From: Riptortus pedestris
Lineage: Eukaryota > Arthropoda > Insecta > Hemiptera > Alydidae
Assembly (NCBI GenBank): GCA_019009955.1
Contig: CM032228.1
Span: 177,382,501-177,446,500 of the forward strand
Reading direction: 5' to 3'
Length of the DNA: 64,000 nt
Below are positions 48,100 to 59,570 of this stretch, in pieces. The notes below the pieces were generated by a model that was given only the letters and a program-made list of their open reading frames with translations, was not told the origin of the DNA and did not search any database. The position numbers and the translations under genes were made by a program. Each line of letters opens with the position of its first letter. The stretch's first letter is position 1.

Positions 48100-48764
48100 T
48101 GTTACGTTTTTATTACCAAAACCAGTAATAAACGTTTTTAATAAGAGTTCTTTTGGATTGCAAAATTAAATACTCGCAAGTTTCACAGTTTTTATCACTG
48201 CACAATTTATTTCACATTGCACAATACACTTGGTAATTATTCTTAATTACTACTCACAGTATACACTGATAGCGTCACTGTTCTTCAGATTACACAGTCC
48301 AATAATTCACTAACTGTCACAACAATTCACAACAAGACGCCACAGAACTGACCATTACTTCGCGGCACTGCACTGTCCTTTACTTCGCGGCACTGCACTG
48401 TCCTTTACTTCGCGGCACTGCACTGTCTTAAACACGGCACTAAACTGTTACTTACAGTCACGGCACAACACTGTTCTTCTAAAAACACTTTACCGCACTG
48501 CACTAAGTCGCACTGTAGCACTGATGTGACCATCAAGATCGCTGAGCATAAAACTGACTCGCTCGCGGCAGGCCCTTCTTTATATAGCTTGTCGGCATAC
48601 ATCAAAGAGGAATTGTCTGGACCCCTCGACGTCTGGCTGGAAGGTACTGGTAGGACCTAGGACATTCTGTCGGCGTCTTTGATCTACGTCACACTTTCCA
48701 AATACACGACTCTCTCTCTCTCTCTCTCTCTGAAAGATTATTCATGTATTTAATTTTCGCAACA
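48100..48764 (-). mobile_element. Solo LTR inserted in the duplicated segment
   Basis: 665 bp; on the minus strand it begins TGTTGCGAAAATTAAA and ends AAACGTAACA. It matches 26548-27140 along its length. Flanks are ATAT on the left and TTAT on the right, where the empty site has a single ATAT, so a 4-bp target duplication with one mutation fits. It is longer than the other solo LTR partly because a 25-bp GCAGTGC-containing unit is repeated at 48361, 48386 and 48411. No internal element adjoins it. The short frame at 48405-48605 lies in the LTR and is not a gene. Confidence 0.85.
48556..48586 (-). promoter_or_regulatory. LTR core promoter: TATA box and initiator
   Basis: On the minus strand TATATAAAG (48578-48586) is followed by GAGTCAGTTTTA, with the A of TCA about 31 bases from the TATA start. 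This conserved spacing supports a real TATA/Inr promoter in the family. Confidence 0.6.
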
Positions 48765-48990
48765 TTATAATATAATTACAATTCAATATTTTTTCCTTAC
48801 ATTGCATACTCCTAAATTAAAGAATCGAAAAACCGTGACCACAAGTGGAGTTTAACATCATTTAATTTGTTTTTTTCATTTTCATTTATTTGTTTTCTTG
48901 CTCATTTCATAATTTTAATTTACTTTAATTTTTTTTATTTTATTTGTTTATCTTTTTTTTATTATATTTGATTATATGGTAATGACCCAT

Positions 48991-50555
48991 TAAATAACAT
49001 TTAGAGCAAACATGTGTTTAAACATAATCATACATGTAATAAATATGCCATGTTTCAATGGAACATGTACTCAAATAAATAATTTCTTATAGGATTACTA
49101 TGAGGAGAAAAAAAATAGGTTAATTGCAAGATAACATAGATAAGTGTACTTGGAGAGGGATGGGAATCAGTGGTTTATTTTTATTCTTTTTAGTTTTCAG
49201 TCTTAGTTACCTTCCACTTTTACTTATGCGATTTTCATTTAGAACATATAATGACAGTAACATAAACAACTCAATTTAGTAAAGGCTTCTTATTAAGGGA
49301 GAAATAAAGAGTAGATTACGTGAAGCTACAACAGGTGAGAAATGTGTTTTCTTTACGTAGAACCTGCGTGACTGGCGTTTTTTTAAATTATTTTGGCTGG
49401 TTATGGTGAAAAATGGATTTAAAAAAAATTAATTGGTTTCGAATCATAAACAGCTTTGAATTATCACCTCATTTCATTGATTATAATTCAATTCCATTTT
49501 TTAATAGCAATGTGCACAGCTCTTGTCTTATAAGTGGAAAATAATAGTATTTATGGCATCGACAAGGCAAAGAAACATTCACAGATACGACCTAATTTAA
49601 TTTAGAACGAAAGGTTTTTATATTAAATGACACATTTGGATCATCAAGATCATCACATACAATGATTTCCTCTAACTATTTATGGCAGAAGAAAAAGTAG
49701 ATAACATTGGACTCGTTGTTTATTATTAGAATTAGGAGTCCTAGAACGACGTCTGCAGTGAGTGCCCTACTTTATTATAATATTATTATTTATTTGAGAT
49801 GCCGCTACAATGGCGATTCATCTTTTGACACGTTGCCCTACTTTAGGAAGCGACTTCAAATTTGGTCTCGTTCTTGGAATGAATCTAGTTGATTGTAAGG
49901 AGAAGTAAAATGGAATGGGAGAACCACCCACTGGTTTGCCGCGGAGATTTGACGCTTTAATTTAGGATCAATGCACTAGTTCCATTACCTCTTATATATC
50001 TCTAATTCATTAACGCGAATTATAAGCCACTAATAGCAAATTCATTAAAACATAAAATGCTTCAGTTTTCCACTTTAACGACTTTCTAGCTGGAGTTAAC
50101 ATAAATCTCCATCAGTTAAGAGGAATTATAATTTTAGAACAAGGGCTGAATTTGACAAATTCATTTCTCTAAATATATAGTTTTATATAATTTTCTACTA
50201 ATATGTAGTTCATAAAAGAGTCCGACATAATAGGCAGTAATTGGTTAACATTTTTGAGAGAGAATCGGAAAAAGTTAGTCACGGAGCTGAGCAAGTTTTC
50301 TAAATAAATAAAGAATTTAGGTAATATATTTCAGTTCCATCATTCAAATCATATTGCAAGTAGAAAAAAAAAAATGGCCATACATTCACAGTAAAAACCG
50401 TAATAAACTTGCATTATAATTTCCTATACCTGCATTAAAATTCCTTTCCACCGGCCAGAATATCGTCGTAGACTAATCATATTAATGTCATTCATTCGAA
50501 ACCACGACAAAATAAAGTATGACAATATTAAAATGCTGGTTTCTGTAAACACAAT
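48991..50555. other. AT-rich DNA, little recognised
   Basis: GTACTTGGAGAGGGATG at 49148 is the reverse of a segment near 45090. A 61-codon frame at 49707-49892 has no motif. Confidence 0.45.
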
Positions 50556-50559
50556 TACT

Positions 50560-50934
50560 TAGGTATACGACGAAAGGGTATATAACAAAAGTTACTCCAA
50601 ATAACAAAATAAACAACTTTTGTGATGTGCATAATTGCCGAAAATGCAATAGAAAACGAAATATCGCTATTTTTAATTTCAGGCCTCCCTTATAACCCCC
50701 ACTCCTGTTCGGCTCAAAGAATATTAACACAGCCTGAAGTCTAAGTTGGGTTAATAGTAATATACACACCAAGTTTCATAAAATTCGGGTCAGCCGTTTA
50801 TGCGTGAAAAGGTAACAAACAAAAAAACAAACAGACACGAAAGAAACAAAATGCAGTTATGGTGTCTATGACATGTGAAACGAAAAGTTATCGTGAAATT
50901 TCGCGAAAAAAATCAATGTACAGACAGAAGTTAC

Positions 50935-51010
<76 letters not shown>
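50560..51010 (+). repeat. Family A copy with tail and (TA)n
   Basis: One unit (TATACGACGAAAGGGTATAT onward), then TTCGGGTCAGCCGTTTATGC, AACAAACAGACACG, ATGGTGTCTATGACATGTGA and (TA)n at 50940-51009. The last ~230 bases closely match 900-1134. Confidence 0.8.
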
Positions 51011-51016
<6 letters not shown>

Positions 51017-51969
51017 ATCTAAGTGATATCCTAATTTCAACAGAAAAGACCAACGGAAGGAAGAGTTACAAGGGCATTCAATGGTTTCCAGCTGGAATTG
51101 GATTTAATTGTTTCCCATTGGATTTTATTCCTATTCAGAGTTGTTAGAGAGCCACTCCATAGCTGAAATCAATATTACAACACATATGACAACATTATCG
51201 GAGCAAATGCGCAATGGCTAGTTTAGAATGCACATTACAACTTCAAAGTATCTTTATTCACGTCAACGAGAATCACAACACTGAAAAATTGCTGCATTTT
51301 GTTCAAAATGAGCATATTGATACATATAGGCGGAAAGAATACTTTTTTTCCCAAAAAATAGAATTAAATAATTTTGTTAAATAGAGAAATCAAAAGTTGA
51401 CCAATATAAAGCTGCAAAATAGTTTGGGTATTTCTTTTGTCAGCTATGGAAAAGAAGAAGTAAATTGGAAAATATTTATGTATTTTTGTTTAGCCAAAGA
51501 ATAATATAATACGTTTCACTGGTAACAAAAAAGGATGACTGAGTAGTTTCTTATTCATGTAGGGATCACTGATATGGAAACTAGAAATAAGAAAAGGTTA
51601 ATAGAATTATATCTTTCCAGGCTGATGCATGTAAGAGCTATTTTGAGGAGAATATAACTCAGCATTTCATTCAAGCAAATGATCATAGAATACGAATTGA
51701 ATAATGAATTGGAAAGATATGGATGAGTGGGTGTATCAATTTTGCTTCTTCTGCTCCCGAATCTTTATTCAGATTTTGTATTATTAATTTTATTTTCATA
51801 TTAAAATGCTTTTTTTTTTCCTTTATTCTGTTTTAGTATCACTTCACATCTCATATGTCGCTTTCGTTTAATTTACACACGGATCGTACAAAGGGAGAAA
51901 TAAATAATAAAAAAACAATGTTAACTCAGATAAGATGTGAAGTTTGCAACTATTTCTTAAATATTTAAA
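51011..51969. other. AT-rich DNA, nothing recognised
   Basis: No feature seen. Confidence 0.5.
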
Positions 51970-52392
51970 AAGTGCGTCACGCAGGGGCTGCGTAAACTAA
52001 GCTGATTTCCCACGTGAAGTTATACAATAGAGAAATCTTCATACGAGAGCCTAACAGTTACGGGCGAACTAGCTTTTGGCGGGAAACTCACTCGTCCGTT
52101 ATCGGCCCACATTTTATAAAAACACAAATATCTCGGTTAATATTCAAGATAGAGAATAAATGTAAAGTACAATGTTTATAGTAAATTTAATTTTCAATAA
52201 GATTGGTTCTATACAATTTTTTCATCCGACGGATGGTAACGGAGATATTTCGAAAATCCCCCACCTCTAAACCCCCTCCCACTAGTCCGATTTCAGCCGT
52301 TAACGAACTTGATCTGTCTTTTTGCATAAAACGTTTAAATATCGAGTTTGGTAACGATCAAACAAAAATTGCGACCGCTAGAGCGTTAACAG

Positions 52393-52462
<70 letters not shown>

Positions 52463-52533
52463 GAACAGACCTCATTTTCGTCATCTCCTGGGTAGGATCG
52501 ATGGAAATTTGAAGAAATTTTTCGAAGTTCGCG
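51970..52533 (+). repeat. Family C/B, fullest copy, with (TA)n
   Basis: Head GCGTCACGCAGGGGCTGCGT, then TAGCTTTTGGCGGGAAACTC, ATATCTCGGTTAATATTCAA, CCGATTTCAGCCGTTAACGA, GCGACCGCTAGAGCGTTAAC, (TA)n at 52398-52457 and the tail CCTCATTTTCGTCAT CTCCTGGGTAGGATCGATGG. This copy gives the best view of the family order. Confidence 0.8.
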
Positions 52534-52950
52534 TCATGAGTACGACCTCAAAATGCTAATATATAATTCTCTAGATGCACTATTTAGAGGATAATGAAGT
52601 TGTGAATTAATAGCTGGCTGTTTGATGGATGGTAAATACGGTTCTCTGAAAGGGAAGTAAATAAGGCCATGAAGCATTATATGATAAATGTCCTCATTCA
52701 TATTTAAATTACACAATGTGCATATTTCTTTTTGGTTAATATTATAATATACATTTTTCATTGAAAACTTTATAAAATAGTTGCTTAACGTTCTTAGCTG
52801 TGCAATGGTTTTTACAATTTGGAATGGCAATCCAATAGTAAGATATTCCTGAGGTGAATCGGGAGTTTTGAAAATTTCCTTTTGTAACGGGCTATAATTT
52901 GAAATTTGGAGTTTTTCAAGGTCTATAGAAAGTAATTTACTTTGGTACTT
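52534..52950 (-). pseudogene. Non-LTR retrotransposon C-terminal fragment
   Basis: A 138-codon open frame on the minus strand, with its first ATG at 52830. It reads TIAQLRTLSNYF, then QKEICTLCNLNMNEDIYH and YFPFREPYL. The I-C-x-x-C-N...E-x-x-x-H pattern is the zinc-knuckle region that ends many non-LTR polymerase proteins of arthropods; the usual following Cys is changed (MLHG). Upstream residues also look coding. No polymerase domain is present, so it is a fragment. Confidence 0.65.
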
Positions 52951-53049
52951 TCATCAATATACTAGTAAAGCTTTCTCATTTTTTGTAGAGAAAATATTTT
53001 TTTTTGTAACTGTAAGTGATACTTGGAATAGAAAACTGTGTCCTCCGCA

Positions 53050-53260
53050 AATATTTATCGCTAGACATGTTTTCGTTAGGCACTGCTGCCATCATCAGAT
53101 ATTTAGAAGAGACAATACCTGCCCGCCAGACCGTGCTCTACTGGGAACAGGTATAGGCGGTTCAGAGCTCGGTCTCTCCGATTGGTCTTCTAAATACCTC
53201 ATGATGGAAGCAGGCTCTACCGAAAACATGCTTCTTCTGAGAATATAAATATGTTCGACA
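53050..53260. mobile_element. Two Penelope-type tails in inverted order
   Basis: On the minus strand at 53053-53098: CTGATGATGGCAGCAGTGCC, then TAACGAAAACATGTCTAGCG and ATAAATA. On the plus strand at 53199-53255: TCATGATGGAAGCAGGCTC, TACCGAAAACATGCTTC and ATATAAATA. They face each other across ~100 bases. They form a second subfamily (GAAAACATG instead of GAAAGCG). Confidence 0.5.
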
Positions 53261-53449
53261 GACACACTTTTCTCATCCTGACATCTACACCACAAGCAGA
53301 CATTTAAAATAACGTATGTAATGTTACATTATAGTTGTAGTTTACCCACTCATAGTGGAAATTATCTGAAGCCTATAGTCCGGTTGCTTTATGCAACCTG
53401 AGGTGAGGCTAACTAGACATTTTGGAATAAGGGACACGGACATCATAAC

Positions 53450-53995
53450 TTGCAATGGCTATCTTACCTCTTTAAATTCATTAAAAACATATATAGTTCA
53501 CATCGACTCATTTCGTACATATTACACAAAATCCAATCATTAAACAAGAGAATAACTATGTACCGGCTGCTACCTGGACATACTACTCGTAACACTAGGC
53601 AAAGCACAGAAGTTGACGAATTCGTCAAGTGAACAACCGAAAAAAGAACTTACTGTACACGCCAAGATATTCAAACCCAAGCAACACATATGATACTAAA
53701 TTCAGGACAGAAATCTTCCACTACTGACAAAAAAAATTGTGAACTTATAGATATACTTCGTTAATGACCTACTTCAAAAAGGCTATTTAGAAGAGAAGAA
53801 GTAGTCTAGTTAAGAATTGGCAATTCGCGACTGACACATACTGCAGAAAATGAACCCTGTAACTGTAGACTTACAATAAAACATGTACTAATTGACTGCT
53901 ACCTAAGGAATCAACATAGACATACCATACACTCTGAATACTACATGACCGTAGCCAGAGCATGTACCTCATATATTACTACTTAACAAAAACTA
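53450..53995 (+). pseudogene. Decayed non-LTR RNase H and C-terminal region
   Basis: An older relative of the element at 56066-57056. ITMYRLLPGHTTRN and VDEFVK align with its ITIRWIRGHSDITEN and VDKHAK. Further on, AGAAGAGAAGAAGTAGTC is shared, and a frame reads EPCNCRLTIKHVLIDC against PLCTLCNTQLTIKHLLTDC. Several stops and frameshifts are present, and the first zinc-knuckle Cys spacing is lost. The end is near an AATAATAATTAATG tail at 54075. Confidence 0.65.
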
Positions 53996-54529
53996 TAATG
54001 TAAGAGAATTCTAAAAATATATGCAAAAAAGACCATTCTTGATCGCTCAATAGCCCCTGTCACAAAATACGATTATAATAATAATTAATGAATAAAATAA
54101 TGTTGGGTTGACATGTCATTCTTATTACTTAATATTTGGTACGCTTTTAGACTCATTTATTTTTCAGTCGAATTTATTTTTTATCTTACGACAATCACTT
54201 TTTCATCTTAAAGTTGAAAATTAGTAACCAAAATATGATCAAGACCAGACTCTGTTCATATTAATGCATAGCTCGATGTATTATTAGTTTATTTAGTTAG
54301 TAGTTCTGTATAATCGAAATAATTTCAATTTTATTAGACATCAAATCTTCAGTGTTCTTCGGTGTTTTCAATTTAAGTATGATTCTCGCAGTGAACGCCA
54401 TCTGAATTCTCATAATTGTTTAGTATAATATTGCCTTCTGCAGACGGTAATGAGAGACTTTGTCATGTCCTTGATACGATCTTTACTTGTTAGTTTTAGT
54501 GAAAACCAGAAATTCCTCAATGTAAGTAT
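53996..54529. other. AT-rich DNA, element tail and unassigned sequence
   Basis: It contains the probable 3' tail of the fragment above, then nothing recognised. Confidence 0.4.
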
Positions 54530-54588
54530 AACAAGGTCAAAACACCTCGACTCTGAAGTATGAAGAGTGGAGGTGTTTTAACCTTGTT
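54530..54588. repeat. 25-bp inverted repeat (hairpin)
   Basis: Arms 54530-54554 and 54564-54588 (AACAAGGTCAAAACACCTC inward) pair with two mismatches around a 9-base loop. Confidence 0.85.
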
Positions 54589-56065
54589 GTCCTTCCGTTG
54601 ATGATGGACCTCCACCAGCCAGCCATAATCCCGGGCCTGAAATTCCTCTTTCTTAGAAAAACATAGAGCCACAGATGCAACACCATATTCTACGCAGTAT
54701 ATAAGTTTATTCTAACTGACTCTAGAAAAATGAAATGAATAAATATTAAAATAGTAACATTTGCACTTGTAGAGTTCCTTAATTATTATTCATATCAACT
54801 ATATTTCGTTAAAAAATTCCTTTTTTGAAAATAACAATGCCAGAAAGCTAATAACATTCAAAACTGATAATGGCACGATTTCAGCTTCTCGCCTATAATT
54901 GTCTGTGGCTCTGAGTTAATTTTAGATTCTAAAAGTGGTCTAAGTAACTATTCATGCAATCTATTAATAATGAAATAGGTATATTCGTCCTTGTTTAGGT
55001 AGGAAAGAGTGAGACATTTAGAAAAGGGAGTTGTTGCAATATTTCATCATAGCCCGTTAAACATTCATGTGTTAGTAACACTCTGTACTAACTACAAAGC
55101 CCCTCTAAATTATAAACAGGGAACGTCAGAATTTTAAATAGAACATTCTATTTCTCTGCAATTATGCTCCATTTTACAATTGTCATTTGGGGAGGACGTC
55201 AGTAAATAAGGTAATAGCTATCTGATGAAATGGTTTGAAACACATAAAAAAGGAGGGAGAGGGGGGAATGTTACGATACTAGATTAAGCAAATTCCATTC
55301 ATTACGAAATGATAAATTATTAAGCCCTTATCATGGTTTCCCCTCCTTTGTAAATGAATATCTTTCATGTCTGGGACGTGTCTCATCAATAAAAGGCTGT
55401 CACAATTATTGGATGAATAGAGGGCCCGAATATTGGCTCTAATTTTTCGTCGGATATTCCTTTCAGAAAACGCTTTTTCGAAGCATAACCCAGAGCCGTA
55501 ATTTTCATTTTTCTCTAATTAATGTGAGAATAATTATTTTAAATGCAGCCCACTGCATCCGTGGACTTTCTAACACTGCACATAATCAGATATAGAAAAT
55601 GACTAAGCAAGACTTTTGTAACTTGCTACAGGAAAGAGTTGTACTTGAGTCAAAGCAATACGCATAAATGGATTTTAGCTGAAAGCACAGGGTACTTTTG
55701 TGAGTGTGAGTGTGTGTTCCAAGGCACTTAACACAAGTAACATGTGTGGGCTAGCAAGATAAAACCCATGTTTATTCTATCACAATTATGTCTTAATTCA
55801 TCGCGAAGAAAAACATTATTCATTGAGGAGGAAACTATTAACTAATAAGAGTTGAGGTGTTGCGAGGAATAATGTGTAATTATAATTACCTATTTACATA
55901 CTTATGCTAAATTCATTAACAATAACATAATATCCCTTGTAATCCTTAATTGTTCTTATTTAATGGTTTTATATGATATTCATATAATATCATGAAATAC
56001 AGCATAACAACACTTTCCAGACAATCATGCCCTTACATTGAGTACATCACACAAAACATCCAAAC
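54589..56065. other. AT-rich DNA, nothing recognised
   Basis: Nothing coding was seen, although the reverse transcriptase of the next element would be expected here if it were complete. Confidence 0.45.
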
Positions 56066-57056
56066 ATGACTGATTATATTGAAAATCCCAATTCGCATAA
56101 ACCCTATCACTTCAGACTGTTTCAAACGCTACTTACTTACAACATTACGTTAGCGAACATTTATCCCATACAACACAAAACAGCACCCTGGCTAATACCT
56201 ATACCAAAAACTAACTTCTCCCTTAAAAAATTCAAGAAATCAAACCCACTCTCTTCCTTACACTATAAACACGAGTACCGAAACATACTTACAGAAAACA
56301 GGACAGGACTTTTCATATATACAGATGGCTCTAAACGGGTAGGACTACCGGACGTATCAAGCAACTTCACTGCAGAACTACAGGGCCTAATTCATGGACT
56401 ACAACATCTTACTAACGTACAACAAGACAACATTCATGTTTTTACTGACTCCTACAGTTCTATACAATCAATACTTGACCTTTACTCAACTCACCCACTC
56501 ACGAAACAACTTCAGGAACTACTAACTAACTTACAAACACAGATGGGCAAAGTAATAACTATCCGTTGGATACGAGGACATTCAGACATCACGGAAAATA
56601 TTTTGGTTGACAAACATGCAAAATTAGCAACTCAACTTGACATATTACACACTGACCACATTACAGGAGACGATGCCATTAAATTCATTAAAAAAGAGGA
56701 ACTTAAAATGGGAAGCGGAATGGCATCAGATATACACAAAATTACGAGAAATAAAAGACACTATTCGTGAATGGCTGTCAAGTAACCGGGACACTAGAAG
56801 AGAAGAAGTAGTCCTTGCTCGGTTGAGACATGGCCATTCACGGATAACACTTGGACACCTCATGACTAGGACTGATCAACCTTTATGTACACTATGTAAT
56901 ACACAACTGACTATCAAACACTTACTTACAGACTGCAGACAAATAACCGACAAGAACTTACCCACGAACCTATCAGAACTACTACACGAGAACAGCCAAT
57001 ACATAACAAAAATTATGAAACACCTCAAAGACACGAACATTTACAACCAGATTTAA
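56066..57056 (+). pseudogene. Non-LTR retrotransposon: RNase H and zinc-knuckle end
   Basis: The first frame (56066-56770, 234 codons) has the linker APWLIPIPK, then RNase H motifs YTDGSK, FTAELQGL, FTDSYSSIQS and WIRGHSDITENILVDKHAK, giving the four acidic residues (D, E, D, D). Between YTDGSK and GLPDVSSNFTAEL the fold's second strand region is missing, a deletion of perhaps 15-20 residues. A one-base shift near 56705 moves the reading to the second frame (56637-57056), with REEVVLARLRHGHSRIT, then PLCTLCNTQLTIKHLLTDC and TAA at 57054-57056. RNase H followed by C-x2-C...H...C is the C-terminal plan of I/R1/jockey-like elements. RNase H would remove RNA from the hybrid during copying. The reverse transcriptase is absent, so this is a 5'-truncated, dead copy. 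Confidence 0.85.
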
Positions 57057-57259
57057 CATTTCAAACACTAGACTAGAATAATATCCACTGGAAGATAAAT
57101 AAATAACCGTACTATTACCTACCTCTATAGATTTTTAACCTTTTTTTTTGGGGGGGGGGTTTTTATAAGGTGGCTTTACCTATACTATTCAATATTATAA
57201 CAAGAAAATGTGTGAATCGCTTAAATTGCTATACACCTACATAAATAAATAAATAAATG
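57057..57259 (+). mobile_element. 3' end of the non-LTR element with (AAAT)n
   Basis: Noncoding tail with a G-run at 57151-57160, ending in ATAAATAAATAAATAAATG at 57241-57259. A short tandem A-rich repeat rather than poly(A) is common at the end of I-like elements. Confidence 0.5.
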
Positions 57260-57429
57260 TTTTTTTTTGTCAAGTTTAATTTTCATGTTCTTATTTACAT
57301 TTTTTAATATGTATATATGTTATTATATAAAACATTGTTAAACGTTTTGACAAAATTCACATATAATGCAAATATGCATGGGATGTGCAGGAAAATAAAA
57401 TCCCTACACATAGGATTACTATGTAGAGG

Positions 57430-57486
<57 letters not shown>

Positions 57487-57593
57487 GACAATTCTCTGGC
57501 AAAGTTATTCACGATCGATTGCTAAAATTAAGAATTATATCTATAGTTTTGAATTGAAGCATTTTAATATCCAGTTTTTTAACGATCGCCACA

Positions 57594-57598
<5 letters not shown>
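57260..57598. other. AT-rich DNA with a 46-base A-run
   Basis: Poly(A) at 57435-57480 follows CTACACATAGGATTACTATG TAG, a small hairpin. ATAGGATTACTATG also occurs near 49090. The run may be a retroposon tail. TTTTAACGATCGCCACAAATA just before the TA tract is a decayed family B end. Confidence 0.5.

Positions 57599-57663
<65 letters not shown>
57599..57663. repeat. (TA)n microsatellite
   Basis: About 32 TA repeats following a decayed family B end, then GTGTGTGTG. Confidence 0.9.
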
Positions 57664-57673
<10 letters not shown>

Positions 57674-58680
57674 TTGTGTGTGTTCCCCTATGACAGAGAA
57701 GTCTGTGTTGTTTCATAGAACGTAAAGACCCCACGCACGACCTAATAAGGTCAGCAGTTCGAATATTAACTAAAGGTCCCTACTTTTAAGAAAATAACTA
57801 AATTCGTAATGGGATTCTAATCACTCAACTTGCTCTAGTTAAGTATTAATTGATTGTCTTATAAAAGGAGCAAAACTTATAAAGTTTCCTAATTTTGTTT
57901 AATCGATTCTTACGAAACTAGTTAATAAATCATTCTTACTGCCATTCAGTTTTCCTCGTACCACTCTTTTACATTAGAAACAAGGTTCCCACTGGAAATG
58001 ACTATTTATATCGGCTGATTTGTTCCATTTCAATCCTGAGTTGAGAATATGGATGAATATCCACTAAGTAAAAATATTTAGTTACCTGTAATCAAAAGGA
58101 GTTAGGGGTCAGTGTGTGTGTACTCATATAGGTGATATATTGAATTGATTCATAAAAAAATACGAAGTACCTCAAAATTATATACACTGCTTTCTTAGGC
58201 CTCTGTTAGAGCATTTTTTCAAAAATTAAATTACGTATCCTTTACAATTTTATGTTGTTGTACAGAGCAAACTAGTATGACTTCATTACTAATATTATAG
58301 CACTACATTATATTCATACTAAGTAAATTTATTTTACTTTTAGTCAAAAATTGAAAACTATGGTCTCTTCTTACCATTTTGAAAAAAATTTTAGGAGATT
58401 TGCTAGGTGAGACATTTCTTTTTTACGGGTCGTCTCCGTAACTTATTCAGGTACCCGGGTTTGATGCCCTGCAGTTGTGAATTATTTATCTCAAATAAAA
58501 CATCATTATATTTCTTTATCTGTTATAATAATATACTTATTATTTTCCAATCATTCATGAGTAAAATCTGTGCATAAGTTTTCAATATCAACAACAACAG
58601 ATGGATTCTGGTTTTAATTATTTTTGTTAAACGTACAAATTCAAGGAGGGAGGGGGTTACGAACGGCCGAAAACAAGAAA
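57664..58680. other. AT-rich DNA, nothing recognised
   Basis: GGTACCCGGGTTTGATGCC near 58450 resembles a tRNA B box but has no matching tRNA fold. Confidence 0.45.
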
Positions 58681-59482
58681 GTATGAATAACTAGATTATT
58701 ATTTGAGTAACGACAAAATGCATTTAACACCACTTGCAAAACGTCGATATTTTAACAAGAGTGTTCCTTTAACATTTTTCTGTCCGACTAATAATTACGG
58801 ATATATGTTGAATTTTCCAATAAATCCTCCACAATTCCAGGTCCCAATTTATCTTCAAACAAATCTAATCTTTAGTATTGACAGAAAAGGTTAAATATCG
58901 AGTATGCTATAGATCAAATAAACATTTTCGAGTAAGGAGATAAATTCTTACTAGATGAGGTCATCACACAACTAATTTGCATATCTCGCATAATAAACAT
59001 CTCTTGTAAACATTATTAGGTATATAAGCTTTGAATAAATCGTTTCATGATATAACAGCTTATTGTTAATAAGACATGCGTAGGAAAGGGAGTTTCTTAA
59101 GGATGAAAATTACAGAAATCCATGCATCTTGGTTAATATTCATGATAGAGAAAATATGTATATAACACCGTTTATAGTAAATGTAATTTGTATTATGATT
59201 GATTATGTACAATTTTTCGATCCGACTTTTAATAACGGAGTTATTTCAAATTTTCGAAATTCCTCCTCCACCACTGTTTTAATTTCTGTCATTAACGAAC
59301 TCGATCTTTATTTTTACATAAAAGGATTAAATGTTGAGTTTAGTAATTATCTAAGAAAAATATCTGCTAAAAAAATGCGTATATGCACATCATTCTCATC
59401 CTAAGTCAGTCATTAACTTGAATTCTAGTAGTTTATCCAAACTAGTAATTGACGAGTTAGGCATGTATTAATCAAAAATAGC

Positions 59483-59570
<88 letters not shown>

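Larger units (their letters stand above)
47925..48990 (+). repeat. Duplicated segment, copy 2, split by an LTR
   Basis: Left part 47925-48099 and right part 48765-48990 together match 46105-46520. The LTR between them accounts for the size difference. Confidence 0.75.

Noticed and set aside
57435..57480. Poly(A) as proof of a processed pseudogene
   Set aside because: No coding remnant precedes it; a simple A-run or SINE-like tail is as likely.
58430..58500. tRNA-like B box (GGGTTTGATGCCC)
   Set aside because: No A box or acceptor stem could be found around it.
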